This document shows positions 24,703 to 33,790 of a stretch of 64,000 nucleotides of DNA, piece by piece; positions within the stretch are counted from its first letter, which is position 1, and each line of letters begins with the position of its first letter. The notes under the pieces are model-generated. The model saw only the letters and a program-made list of their open reading frames with translations, was not told where the DNA came from and made no database searches. The stretch lies in the NCBI RefSeq assembly GCF_014873915.1, contig NZ_JADBEJ010000005.1, positions 992,001 through 1,056,000 on the forward strand, read 5' to 3'. The stretch comes from Amycolatopsis roodepoortensis (lineage in GTDB: Bacteria > Actinomycetota > Actinomycetes > Mycobacteriales > Pseudonocardiaceae). A program made the translations under genes and the position numbers.

Positions 24703-25499
24703 AGGTCCATTTCCACGACGTCAGCGCCACGCTGGGCGGTAACGAGGTGCTGCGAAAGGTGGACATCGAGATCCCGTCCGGCCGTTTCCTCGGGCTCGTC
24801 GGCCCGAACGGCAGCGGCAAGTCGACCTTGCTGCGCACGCTCTACCGCGCCATCGCGCCGTCGTCGGGCCGGGTCCTGCTGGGCGAGCACGACGTGTGGC
24901 GCACCGACCGGCGGACCGTCGCCAGGGCGGTGGCGGTGATGACTCAGGAGACGTCATCCGAGTTCGACCTGACGGTCCTCGATGTCGTGCTGCTGGGCCG
25001 CGTGCCGTTCCAGCGCGGATTCGGCCGTGACACCGAGGCCGACCTCGATCTCGCGTGGACCGCCCTCGACCGGGTCGGTGCCACCGACATCGCCGACCGG
25101 CCCATCGGACGGCTCTCGGGCGGACAGCGGCAGCGCGTGATGCTGGCCCGCGCGCTGGCGGCGGACTCCCCCGTGCTCGTCCTCGACGAACCGACCAACC
25201 ACCTCGACATCGCGTTTCAGCTGGAACTCATGCGGATCGCGGCCGGGCTCGACCGCACCATCGTCGCCGCCCTGCACGACCTCAACCTCGCGGCCACCTA
25301 CTGCGACGACATCGCGGTGCTCGACGCCGGCCGTGTCGTCGCCACCGGAACGCCGGACGAGGCGCTCACCCCACGCGTCGTGGAAGACGTGTTCGGCGTC
25401 GCCGCCGACCAGCTCACCCATCCACGCGACGGCAGGCCGGTACTGGTCTTCGGCAGTCGTTCACCACTCAGCACACCCGGAAAAGAGAACCATGCGTAA
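24699..25499 (+). CDS. ABC transporter ATPase (FepC/HmuV-like)
   Basis: A 266-aa nucleotide-binding subunit: Walker A GLVGPNGSGKSTLL, Q-loop VMTQET, signature RLSGGQRQRVMLARAL, Walker B PVLVLDEPTNHLD and H-switch ALHDLNLA. It pairs with the FecCD permease. GTG start in a GTGA overlap; the stop overlaps the start of the binding-protein gene by 8 bp. Confidence 0.92.
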   Translation: MKVHFHDVSATLGGNEVLRKVDIEIPSGRFLGLVGPNGSGKSTLLRTLYRAIAPSSGRVLLGEHDVWRTDRRTVARAVAVMTQETSSEFDLTVLDVVLLGRVPFQRGFGRDTEADLDLAWTALDRVGATDIADRPIGRLSGGQRQRVMLARALAADSPVLVLDEPTNHLDIAFQLELMRIAAGLDRTIVAALHDLNLAATYCDDIAVLDAGRVVATGTPDEALTPRVVEDVFGVAADQLTHPRDGRPVLVFGSRSPLSTPGKENHA

Positions 25500-26490
25500 A
25501 ACCCTGTCCTTTACCGCGTTCGGTGTCGGCCTGTCGCTGATCGCGGGTTGCGGCACTTCCGTCACTCCGGCCACGCCGTCGAACAACGCGAGCACGGCGG
25601 TCACCGTCTCGAACTGCGGCCGGGACGTCACCGTCGGCTCCGCACCCCGCGCCGCGGTCGGGCTCAGCCCGTCGCAGACGGAACTGTTGCTGCGGCTGGG
25701 TCTCGCGGGCTCGCTCGTCGGACAGGCACAGACCGCCACCGCGCCGCTCCCGGAAGACGTGGCCGGACAGGCCGCCGCCATCCCGGTGCTGAGCGAGTCG
25801 GGACCGCCGAGCAGGGAGAAGCTCCTGTCCGTGAAGCCGGACTTCGTCTTCTCCCCCACCACCTACGAATTCACCGCGGAGAAAGGCTTCGCCAGCCTGG
25901 AACAACTGCGGCAGAGCAACGTCGCCGCCTATGTCGCCGCGGGCGGCTGCGCCGAACGCCGGATGAACGGCACGGTCGAAGACCTCTTCACCGATCTGGA
26001 GAACCTCGGCAGGATCTTCGCCGTGCCGGACAAGGCGAAGGCACTGGTCGACCAGGGCAGGGCGGATCTGTCCACAGTGGACAAGGCCATCGCGGACCGC
26101 CCCAAGCCCACCGTCGCCCAGGTGTTCCTGGAAGGCACCACCGTCACCGCGATCGGTGCCGGCATCGAGTACGACATCATCCGCAGGGCGGGCGGGAACA
26201 ACGTGTTCTCGCCGAAGGACCCGCAGTTCGCCAAGTTCTTCGCCGCGCAGATCACCCCCGAGGCGCTCGCCGCGAAGAATCCCGACGCGATCGTGTTCGC
26301 GGTCAACGGGCCCGCGCAGAAACAGGCGAGCATCGACTACCTCACCCGCACCTTCCCCGCCATGACCGCCGTCCGCGAACAGCGCTTGATCGCGATCGAC
26401 GCCGCCGACACCTATCCCGGCACCCTCGGGAACATCTCGGTGGTGCGGGAGATCGCGCAACGACTCCACGCGGACGCGTTCACCCGGTGA
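25492..26490 (+). CDS. substrate-binding lipoprotein of the FecB/BtuF type
   Basis: A 332-aa lipoprotein with basic start MRKTLSF, a hydrophobic stretch and lipobox LIAGC (Cys about residue 20), then a two-lobed metal-chelate-binding fold (VGLSPSQTELLLRLGLAGSLVG, KPDFVFSPTTYEF, IIRRAGGNNVF, NPDAIVFAV). The ligand is a ferric siderophore, heme, cobalamin or another metallophore; sequence alone does not decide. Its stop overlaps the GTG of the first exporter-type ABC gene. Confidence 0.88.
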   Translation: MRKTLSFTAFGVGLSLIAGCGTSVTPATPSNNASTAVTVSNCGRDVTVGSAPRAAVGLSPSQTELLLRLGLAGSLVGQAQTATAPLPEDVAGQAAAIPVLSESGPPSREKLLSVKPDFVFSPTTYEFTAEKGFASLEQLRQSNVAAYVAAGGCAERRMNGTVEDLFTDLENLGRIFAVPDKAKALVDQGRADLSTVDKAIADRPKPTVAQVFLEGTTVTAIGAGIEYDIIRRAGGNNVFSPKDPQFAKFFAAQITPEALAAKNPDAIVFAVNGPAQKQASIDYLTRTFPAMTAVREQRLIAIDAADTYPGTLGNISVVREIAQRLHADAFTR

Positions 26491-28145
26491 TCCATCGCAG
26501 GCTCCTGCGCCTGGCAGGTGTCGTCCTCACACCCGTCCTGCTGCTCGCGCTGCTCTCGATACTCGTATCGGCCTGTTATGTCGGCGGAGCCGTTCTGACG
26601 GCGTCCGTCCTCGCCGATCTCACCCGAGGCGGGGACTTCGCGACGGTGGCACCCGCGATCGCGGCCTTGACCGGAGTCGTCGGGGCGCGCGCGGTCCTGC
26701 TGTGGACGCGGGAGGTCGCCGCGGCCAGGTTCGGCATCGCCATCCGCACCAGGCTGCGCGGGGAGCTACTGCGCCGCATCGCCGCACTGGGACCGGCCTG
26801 GACGCGGGGAGAGCGCGCGGGCGCGATCACGCACACGGTCGTCGACGGGGTCGAAGCCCTCGATGCCTACTACAGCCGCTATCTGCCGCAGCTGCTCGTG
26901 ACCTGTCTGGTTCCCGCCGCCGTCGCCGGATGGCTGTTCACCGTGTCGGTCCCCGCCGCCGCGATCCTCGCGACGGCGGTCCTGTGCGCCGTGGCCGTCC
27001 CCCGTTTCTGGGACGCCCGGCTGCTCCGGACGGGCCGAACCCGGTGGAGCGCCTACGAAAGACTGGCCGCCGACTATCTGGAGGCGACCCAGTCGATCGG
27101 CGTCCTCCGGCTCTTCGGCGCGGGACGCCGGGCGGGCGAGGCACTCGCCCACCGCGGCGACCACCTGCACCGGGTCACGATGACCCAGCTGCGCGTCTCG
27201 CTGGTGGAAGCGGGAGTCAGCGCCCTGGCGCTGCACCTCGGCCTCGCGGCCACGATCGTCGTCGCGTGCGCCGGGGTCGTCGGCGGTCAGGCGCCCGCCG
27301 CGTCGGTGTTCCTGTTCTTGTTGTGTGCCAGGGAATGCTTCCGCCCGGTACTCGACCTGTCCGCCCACTGGCACGTCGGTTACCAAGGGCTGGGCGCGGT
27401 CGAGGGCATCGACGAGATCATGACGGCGCGGCCGCGGGTCGCCGACACCGGCACCCGCACCGAACCCGCTCGGCACGGGGCTCGGCTGCTGCTGCGGGAC
27501 GTCGGATACCGGTACCCGAACGGCGCGGGCGTTTCCGGCATCGGCTTCGAATGCGCGCCGGGGAGCACGACCGGGATCGTGGGCCCGTCGGGTGCCGGGA
27601 AGAGCACGATCGCCCGGCTGCTCGTCCGCGAGGCCGACCCGCAGCAGGGGACGATCGAACTCGACGGAACCCCGATCACCGGGTACACCCTCGCCGCGCT
27701 GCGCGCGAGTATCGGCGTCGTCGGCCAGCACACCTATCTTTTCCATGGCACCGTGGAAGAAAACCTCCAGCTCGCCCGGCCCGGCGCTACGCACGACGAG
27801 GTCCGCGCCGCCGCCCACGTCGCGGACGCGATCGAGTTCGTCGAAGCGCTCCCCCAAGGATTCGCGACGGTCCTCACCGAGAACGGGACCCAGCTGTCCG
27901 GCGGCCAGCGGCAACGCCTCGCCATCGCCAGGGCGGTGCTCGCCGCGCCTCCGGTGCTGCTGCTCGACGAAGCGACCTCGGCCCTGGACGTCGACACCGA
28001 GAAACGCGTCCTCACCCGGCTTGCGGAGCATTGCGAAGGCACCACCCGGATCGTGATCGCCCACCGCGAGACCGCCCTGCGTGACGCCGGCGCGATCGTC
28101 ACGATCGAGTCCGGCCGCGTCACCGGGCAGGCGGTCCACTCGTGA
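26487..28145 (+). CDS. ABC half-transporter, permease-ATPase fusion (CydD/IrtA-like)
   Basis: A 552-aa protein: six-helix exporter-fold membrane domain (about residues 1-310) with EALDAYYSRYLPQLL, a stretch typical of CydD-like members, and an ATPase domain (Walker A GPSGAGKST, signature TQLSGGQRQRLAIARA, Walker B VLLLDEATSALD). It forms a heterodimer with the next gene. In mycobacteria a similar pair (IrtAB) imports siderophores despite exporter architecture. The coupling to a FecCD system and metal boxes makes that role, or metallophore export, more likely than cytochrome bd assembly. Confidence 0.85.
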   Translation: MIHRRLLRLAGVVLTPVLLLALLSILVSACYVGGAVLTASVLADLTRGGDFATVAPAIAALTGVVGARAVLLWTREVAAARFGIAIRTRLRGELLRRIAALGPAWTRGERAGAITHTVVDGVEALDAYYSRYLPQLLVTCLVPAAVAGWLFTVSVPAAAILATAVLCAVAVPRFWDARLLRTGRTRWSAYERLAADYLEATQSIGVLRLFGAGRRAGEALAHRGDHLHRVTMTQLRVSLVEAGVSALALHLGLAATIVVACAGVVGGQAPAASVFLFLLCARECFRPVLDLSAHWHVGYQGLGAVEGIDEIMTARPRVADTGTRTEPARHGARLLLRDVGYRYPNGAGVSGIGFECAPGSTTGIVGPSGAGKSTIARLLVREADPQQGTIELDGTPITGYTLAALRASIGVVGQHTYLFHGTVEENLQLARPGATHDEVRAAAHVADAIEFVEALPQGFATVLTENGTQLSGGQRQRLAIARAVLAAPPVLLLDEATSALDVDTEKRVLTRLAEHCEGTTRIVIAHRETALRDAGAIVTIESGRVTGQAVHS

Positions 28146-29806
28146 GCGGGCCGCTCCGGCGGCTTCTGCCGGTCATCGGCGAGCAGCGGGCCACCTTCGT
28201 CTGGACGGTCGTGAGCAACGCGGCCGTCCAGCTCGGCGCGCTGACGACGACCGTGCTCGGCACGTGGCTGGCCGGGCGGGCCGCGGCGACCGGCACCGCG
28301 CCACTGGCCGTCGTCGCGACCGTCCTGTGCGGCCTGGCCGTGGTGACCGCGGCGATGACCTGGCGCGAGTCCTGGGTCTCCCACGATCTGGCCTACCGGC
28401 TGATCGGCACCTTGCGAGCCCGGGTGTTCGACCGGCTCCGCGTGAGCCTGCCCGACCGCCGGAAACCCCGCCGGAGCGGCGATCTCGTATCCGTCGCGTT
28501 CGCCGACATCGACCGTCTCGAATGGCTCTACGCGCACACCGCGGCCCAAGCACTCACCTCGGCCATGATGCTCGCCGCCACCGCGACCTTGTCGCTCATG
28601 GTCACGCCGTGGCTGCTGCTGGCGTGGGTACCGTTCGTCGCCGTGACCGCGGCGCTGCCGTGGCTTTCCGGCCGGGCGGGGACGCGACAGGGCACCGAAC
28701 TCACCGAGGCCGCCGCGACCCTCAACGCCGAACTCGTCGACACCGTCCGCGGACTCGGCGAACTCAGCAGTGCGGGCGCCCTGGACCGTCGCATCGCCGC
28801 CCTGGAGGAACAGACGCGTGCGCTGACCGCCGTGCAAACCAGGATCGGCTCCCGGATCGGCGGGGAACGCGCCGTCACGGACGCGGCTCTGGCGCTCAGC
28901 GCGATCGGCGCGCTCGCGGTCTGCGCGGCGAATCTCGACACGATCGACCGCGCGCTCGCCCCGGTCGCCATGGTGCTGGCCACCGCGGCGCTCGGCCCGA
29001 TCGCGCAGATTTCGGATCTGCTGCGCAACATCGGCACGTTGCGCGCCGCCGGTACCAGGATCACCGGAATCCTCGACCGCGCACCGGCGGTCCACGAGCC
29101 CCGCGTGCCCCGGCCCCTCCCACCCCGCGACCGCGCGACCGGACTCGTCTTCGATCGCGTGTCCTTCGGTTACCGCGATGACGCTCCACCGGTCCTGCGC
29201 GACGTGTCGTTCACCGTCCGCCCCGGCGAACGGGTCGCCCTCACCGGGCCGTCCGGCGCGGGCAAGACCACGTGCGCGCTGCTCGCGACCCGGATGTGGG
29301 ATCCCGACGCCGGCCACATCACCCTGGACGGCGTCGACCTCACCGAGCTGGCCGACGACGACCTCCGCCGCGCGATCAGCGCCGTTCCCCAGGAACCCGG
29401 CCTGCTCACCGGGACGATCGCCACCAACATCCGGCTCGGAAAGCCCGAAGCGGACGACGCCGAAGTCGAACGGGCCGCGCGGCGGGCGGGGATCCTCGAC
29501 CCGGGAGCCGGATTCCCCGCCGGACTCGCCACCGCCGTCGGCGAATCCGGTGACGGACTGTCCGGTGGCCAGCGAGCACGAGTCGCCGTCGCCAGGGCGC
29601 TGCTGATGAATCCCCGCATCCTCATCCTCGACGAGGCCACCGCCAACCTCGATCCCGAAGCCGACGAAGCCATCACCGCGGCACTCGCCTCGGCCGGGGA
29701 CGACATCGGTGTCCTCGTCATCGCCCACCGCCCCGCCACCTTGGCCGGCTGTCACCGGGTGGTCGCCTTGCCGCACCAACCGGCCCGAAAGGCGAACGTG
29801 TCGTGA
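28142..29806 (+). CDS. ABC half-transporter, permease-ATPase fusion (partner subunit)
   Basis: A 554-aa exporter-type ABC protein with six membrane helices and an ATPase: Walker A TGPSGAGKTTCALLA, signature DGLSGGQRARVAVARAL, Walker B ILILDEATANLD, H-loop VIAHRP. Starts in a GTGA overlap with the upstream half-transporter, the normal arrangement for obligate heterodimers. Last gene of the five-gene metal transport operon. Confidence 0.85.
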   Translation: MSGPLRRLLPVIGEQRATFVWTVVSNAAVQLGALTTTVLGTWLAGRAAATGTAPLAVVATVLCGLAVVTAAMTWRESWVSHDLAYRLIGTLRARVFDRLRVSLPDRRKPRRSGDLVSVAFADIDRLEWLYAHTAAQALTSAMMLAATATLSLMVTPWLLLAWVPFVAVTAALPWLSGRAGTRQGTELTEAAATLNAELVDTVRGLGELSSAGALDRRIAALEEQTRALTAVQTRIGSRIGGERAVTDAALALSAIGALAVCAANLDTIDRALAPVAMVLATAALGPIAQISDLLRNIGTLRAAGTRITGILDRAPAVHEPRVPRPLPPRDRATGLVFDRVSFGYRDDAPPVLRDVSFTVRPGERVALTGPSGAGKTTCALLATRMWDPDAGHITLDGVDLTELADDDLRRAISAVPQEPGLLTGTIATNIRLGKPEADDAEVERAARRAGILDPGAGFPAGLATAVGESGDGLSGGQRARVAVARALLMNPRILILDEATANLDPEADEAITAALASAGDDIGVLVIAHRPATLAGCHRVVALPHQPARKANVS

Positions 29807-29839
29807 GCGCGGGCGGGGTGAAGGCTGACCACTGACGAC

Positions 29840-29939
29840 CACCCGCACCGACCACCTCGCCGCCGGCGCCCATGTCGCGAAAGCCACTTTCGCGACGCCT
29901 GATGTCCCGAAAGTGGCTTTCGCGGCACGTTCGACTGGC
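29840..29939. repeat. paired-palindrome repeat, locus 2, with about 100 bp shared with locus 9
   Basis: Palindromes at 29874-29896 and 29904-29926 (30-bp period, spacer GCCTGAT). The flanks from about 29840 to 29939 are almost identical to 60709-60808, so the duplicated unit here is wider than the palindromes themselves. It follows the transporter operon; the remaining space to 30148 shows no gene. Confidence 0.85.
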
Positions 29940-30148
29940 GGAAGACCGTGAAAGGACGCGGTGGCCCCCTACGCCAGGTTCGCCTTACCCCTCGATAATC
30001 TCGCTCGTGCTCGGTCGAGGCGGAACTGCGGGCGCACTTGTCCGAGCTGAGCCGTGCCAGCAAAGGAACCCGCGTGGCGACCGCACCACCTGCCGCGCCC
30101 GCGAGGCTCTGGCAGCTCCTTCCGGCGCTGATCGGCTCGCGCCCCGCG

Positions 30149-30364
30149 TCAACCCGTCGTCAGGGCCCGCTGCGACACACTGCCGGAATGCACCGGCGCG
30201 ACGAACACGCTGCGAGGCGGCGCCGGTCTCTCGTCGTCGGGCAGGTCGAGGGCCGCCAAGCCGTCCTGCCATCGCACCCAGTCCTGGACGCACAAACCCA
30301 GCCAGAACTCCACACCGTCACAGTCGCGGCGGCGGCAACGGTTTCTGCCGCTGTCGATCGTCAT
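30149..30364 (-). CDS. small Cys-rich hypothetical protein
   Basis: A possible 71-aa protein: MTIDSGRNRCRRRDCDGVEF, then WLGLCVQDWVRWQDGLAAL and a Pro/Ser tail. Three Cys residues near the N-terminus could bind metal. GGAGGAGGG lies about 12 nt before the ATG, rather far. Function unknown. The Trp-rich middle looks like real protein, but conservation cannot be checked here. Confidence 0.4.
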   Translation of the reverse strand: MTIDSGRNRCRRRDCDGVEFWLGLCVQDWVRWQDGLAALDLPDDERPAPPRSVFVAPVHSGSVSQRALTTG

Positions 30365-30444
30365 GAACTCAAGGCACCCTCCTCCCCCCATTCGTGCCCA
30401 CACAGTACTGCGACGACCTGGCCATCCGTTTCGCGACTCGCGCC

Positions 30445-31542
30445 TCACCGCGACGGGTCGTATGGCTTCAGGTCGATCCCCGGATCGGCCTGACGGGCCA
30501 AGCGGGCCGCGATCGAACCGACGTACGGGCCCATCGTCAGCCCCGACGCGCCCAGACCGTTGGCCACGACCAGTCCGGCCACCTGCGGGACGGTGCCGAG
30601 GAGCGGGCGGATGTCGGGCCCGGCGGGGCGGAACCCGACCCGGGTCTCGACGTACGTCGCGTCGGCCAGCCCCGGCGCCACCGACAGCGCTTCGGCCAGT
30701 ACTTCCGCCATACCGGCGGCGGTGACCCGGTGATCGAAGCCGGTGCCGTCCTCGCGGGTCGCGCCGACCACGATCCGGGAATCGTCGAAGGCCAGGAGGT
30801 AGTGCCGCGACCGCGGCAGGATCACCGGCCAGTGCGCGGTTTCCACGCCCGGCAGCCGGAGATGGACGATCTGGCCGCGCTGCGGCTCGACCCGGACCTC
30901 GACACCGATCGGTTCGAGCAGCCGCGGCGACCAGGCACCGGCCGCCGCGATCACCGCGTCCGCGCCGACGACCTCCCCGTCCACCCGCACTCCCCGGACC
31001 GCGCTGTCGGCGACCAGGGACGCCGTGCCGTCGACGATCCGTGCGCCGTGCCGCACCGCCGCCCGGCGCATCGCGTCGCGGACCGACCGGCCGTCCAGCC
31101 GCGCCGCGCCCGGGATGTGGATCGCCGGACCGTCGTGCGCGAGGGGCGGGAAGAACTCCCGTGCCCGGCGAGCGTCGATCAGCTCGACTTCACCGGCCAG
31201 CGGCGACTCCTCCGCGCGCCCCGTCACGCGCCGCAGCGCTTCCTCGGATTCGGCTTCGGTGACCAGGCTCAGCGAGCCGACCCGCCGGTAGCCGAGCTCG
31301 GTTTCGCCGTCCTCGGCCAGCGCCGGCCGCAGCTGTTCGTAGTACTCCGCGCCCGCAACGGCGATCCGGTACCAGTCCGGATCGTCCACTTGGGACGACC
31401 AGGGACAGATGATGCCCGCACCCGCCGACGTCGCGCGGCCCGGCGCCGGCGAGTCCACCATGACCACGTCCACCCCGGCCCTGGCCAGTTCGTATCCGGC
31501 CGCGGCACCGACGATCCCGCCACCGACGACGACCACCCGCAT
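30445..31542 (-). CDS. FAD-dependent D-amino-acid/glycine oxidase-like enzyme
   Basis: A 365-aa DAO-family flavoprotein: N-terminal VVVVGGGIVGAAAGYELARAG, the family stretch SAGAGIICPW, and C-terminal VGFRPAGPDIRPLLG with VANGLGASGLTMGP. It oxidises a secondary or D-amino acid amine. The ATG at 31,542 has AAGGAG 8 nt ahead. It is transcribed away from the kinase/response-regulator pair and shows no clear operon partner. Confidence 0.82.
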   Translation of the reverse strand: MRVVVVGGGIVGAAAGYELARAGVDVVMVDSPAPGRATSAGAGIICPWSSQVDDPDWYRIAVAGAEYYEQLRPALAEDGETELGYRRVGSLSLVTEAESEEALRRVTGRAEESPLAGEVELIDARRAREFFPPLAHDGPAIHIPGAARLDGRSVRDAMRRAAVRHGARIVDGTASLVADSAVRGVRVDGEVVGADAVIAAAGAWSPRLLEPIGVEVRVEPQRGQIVHLRLPGVETAHWPVILPRSRHYLLAFDDSRIVVGATREDGTGFDHRVTAAGMAEVLAEALSVAPGLADATYVETRVGFRPAGPDIRPLLGTVPQVAGLVVANGLGASGLTMGPYVGSIAARLARQADPGIDLKPYDPSR

Positions 31543-31728
31543 CTTCTTCACTCCTTCTCGCCGCATCGACCAAGGCGAGGTAAGTATCGGGCCCAAACCG
31601 TTACCCGCCCCGGCGGCGGGCGGGGAAACGCCGGGGCGACGTCCCGCGACTAGTACAGCGAGTGACCAGAACGCTACGCATGATCGAGACGCCGAGGCAT
31701 CCAGGTCCTGCTGCCGGACGGGGAGGAA

Positions 31729-32406
31729 ATGCGCCGGACATTCGTCGTCACCGACGTAGTCCGTCCTGCCGGGTACGAAGACCGGCTCAGGACGGTGCTC
31801 AACGATCTCCACGACGGCCTCGGGCCGACCCTCGCCGTCGCGGTGCTCGGGCTGCGGGCGGCCCGTGATCTGCTCGTCCGCGACCGGGCCGGGGCCGAGC
31901 GCCTCCTGGCCCGGCTCGAGGAGGAACTCCACGGCGCCATCACCGAGTTGCGCCGCATAGTGACCGACGCGCGCCCGCCCGCGCTCGACGAGGCGGGCCT
32001 CGTCACGGCCGTGCGCCGGTATGCCGGGCTGCTCGCCGACCGGGTACCCGCCGAGCACGGCCCGCTGGCGGTGGCGGTCGAGGTCCGCGGTGAGCTGCCT
32101 CCGCTGTCGGCCGAGGTGGAGGTCACCGCGTATCGGATCATCCGCGAGGCGCTCGTGAACATCGCCCGCCACTCCGGTGCCCGGCAGTGCGCGGTGCGCC
32201 TCTGGCCGCTGGACGGCGACCTGCGCGTGGAGATCGTCGACGACGGTGTCGGCCTCGGCGGCGAGGCGCTGCCCGCGGTCGGCGGGACCGGGCTGCGGTC
32301 GATGCGGGAACGCGCCGGCGACCTCGGCGGCGGCTGTGTGGTCGAGCCGGTGTCCTCGGGCGGTACCCGGATCGCCGCCTGGCTGCCGTTCGCCACCAAG
32401 GAGTGA
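31729..32406 (+). CDS. NarL-type sensor histidine kinase without a sensor domain
   Basis: A 225-aa kinase core: the HisKA_3 phosphoacceptor helix with His in NDLHDGLGPTLAVAVLG, then an ATP-binding domain (YRIIREALVNIARHSGA, VDDGVGLGGEALP, GTGLRSMRERAGDLGG). No membrane segment or PAS/GAF domain precedes it, and an in-frame stop at 31,681 rules out an N-terminal extension. It must receive its signal from another protein or act as a phosphatase. Three bases separate it from the response regulator. Confidence 0.82.
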   Translation: MRRTFVVTDVVRPAGYEDRLRTVLNDLHDGLGPTLAVAVLGLRAARDLLVRDRAGAERLLARLEEELHGAITELRRIVTDARPPALDEAGLVTAVRRYAGLLADRVPAEHGPLAVAVEVRGELPPLSAEVEVTAYRIIREALVNIARHSGARQCAVRLWPLDGDLRVEIVDDGVGLGGEALPAVGGTGLRSMRERAGDLGGGCVVEPVSSGGTRIAAWLPFATKE

Positions 32407-32409
32407 GCG

Positions 32410-33060
32410 ATGGTCCCGGAACTCCGTGTCCTCGTGGTGGACGACCATCCCGCCTTCCGGGCGGCCATCTGCGCGATCCTCGACGGTACCGACGGCATCG
32501 AGGTCGTCGGCCAGGCACCGGACGGCCTCACCGCGGTCGAGGAAGCGAGCAAGGCGGCGCCCGACGTCGTCCTGATGGACCTGAACCTCCCGGACCTCGA
32601 CGGCGTCGAGGCGACCCGCCGGATCGTGGCCGCCGCCCCGCACACCGGCGTGCTCATGCTGACCATGTTCGAGAACGAAGCCGCGGTGTTCGCCGCCATG
32701 CGCGCGGGGGCGCGAGGTTATCTGCTCAAGGGGGCGCGCAACGAACAGGTCGTCCGCGCGGTTCGGGTGATCGGCGACGGCGAGGCGATCTTCAGCCCGG
32801 CGATCGCGACCCGGGTGCTTTCGCTGCTGGGCACGGAATCCCCGCGCGACGAGTCCTTTCCGCAGCTGACCGCGCGCGAACGGGAGATCGTGCGGCTCAT
32901 CGCGCAGGGCATGGGGAACGCCTCCATCGCCGACCGCCTCGTGCTCAGCCCGAAAACGGTGCGCAATCACGTGTCCCACATCTTCCGCAAGCTCCAGGTG
33001 ACCGACCGGGCCCAGGCCATCGCCAAGATCCGGAAGGCGGGCGTCGCCCGATCGGAGTAG
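32410..33060 (+). CDS. NarL/FixJ-family response regulator
   Basis: A 216-aa regulator: receiver domain with acidic pocket VDDHP, phosphorylatable Asp in VLMDLNLPDLDG, Thr/Lys switch residues (MLTMF, LLKGA), and a LuxR-type HTH (LTAREREIVRLIAQGMGNASIADRLVLS...TVRNHVSHIFRKL). All key receiver residues are intact, so phosphorylation by the adjacent kinase is expected. Target genes are unknown; the eCIS cluster downstream is a possibility. Confidence 0.88.
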   Translation: MVPELRVLVVDDHPAFRAAICAILDGTDGIEVVGQAPDGLTAVEEASKAAPDVVLMDLNLPDLDGVEATRRIVAAAPHTGVLMLTMFENEAAVFAAMRAGARGYLLKGARNEQVVRAVRVIGDGEAIFSPAIATRVLSLLGTESPRDESFPQLTAREREIVRLIAQGMGNASIADRLVLSPKTVRNHVSHIFRKLQVTDRAQAIAKIRKAGVARSE

Positions 33061-33160
33061 CGAAACGGGACATATCGGGACTCCGGGTCCCTGTTCGCGG
33101 AACCCTCCCCGAACGATCCTTGAAGAGGACGAAAAGCCGTTCGCGGGGAGGGGTTCAGCC

Positions 33161-33784
33161 ATGCTCGTCGACCAGATCCCGGTGCTGCTTCACGCCACCG
33201 ACACCATCACGCACGCGGGTGTCACCGCCGCGCTGCGCTCACGCCCTGAGATCCGCTTCGCCGAAGACTCCGACGAGCCGGCCGTCGTCCTGGTCATCGT
33301 CGAGCGGCTGAACGAGGAGGCACGGCAGTTGCTGCGCAGCCTCCACTGCGCCGGACGCGCGGGAATCGTGCTGGTCGCCGGCGAGGTGGACGACTCGGAG
33401 TTGCTGGACGTCGTGGGCAACGGCGTCTCCGCCATCATCCGCCGGGGTGACGCCACCCCCGACACGCTGGTGCGGCTGGTGAAGGCGGCGGCCGCCGGGG
33501 AAGGCGCGCTGCCGCCGGATCTGCTGGGCCGTCTGCTTTCCCGGGTGTCGCGGTTGCAGCGGGACGTGCTGCAACCGAACGGCTGGGATCTGGCGGGGAT
33601 GTCGCAGCGCGAGACCAAGGTGCTGCGGATGATCGCCGACGGGCTCGAAACGAAGGAGATCGCCGACCGGCTGAGCTATTCCGAGCGGACGGTGAAGTCG
33701 ATCCTGCACGACATCACCAACCGTTTCCAGCTCCGCAACCGCGCTCACGCCGTCGCGTTCGCCTTGCGGGAGGGGCTGATCTGA
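33161..33784 (+). CDS. LuxR/NarL-type regulator with degenerate receiver, eCIS-adjacent
   Basis: A 207-aa protein with the two-domain layout of a response regulator. Its receiver half lacks the acidic pair and the phospho-acceptor Asp of the normal pattern (start MLVDQIPVLLHATDTITHAGV; VVLVIVERLNEEARQLL where V-x-x-D would be). The C-terminal LuxR HTH is well preserved (SQRETKVLRMIADGLETKEIADRLSYSERTVKSILHDITNRF). Such regulators commonly sit at the edge of actinobacterial eCIS loci. It is the best candidate in the window to bind the YTGCCC-N4-GGGCAR palindromes. Confidence 0.8.
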   Translation: MLVDQIPVLLHATDTITHAGVTAALRSRPEIRFAEDSDEPAVVLVIVERLNEEARQLLRSLHCAGRAGIVLVAGEVDDSELLDVVGNGVSAIIRRGDATPDTLVRLVKAAAAGEGALPPDLLGRLLSRVSRLQRDVLQPNGWDLAGMSQRETKVLRMIADGLETKEIADRLSYSERTVKSILHDITNRFQLRNRAHAVAFALREGLI

Positions 33785-33790
33785 TCCGGT

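Noticed and set aside
26487-29806. CydDC transporter for cytochrome bd assembly
   Set aside because: The first subunit has a CydD-like stretch, but no cydAB genes are nearby and the pair is fused into a metal-boxed FecCD operon.
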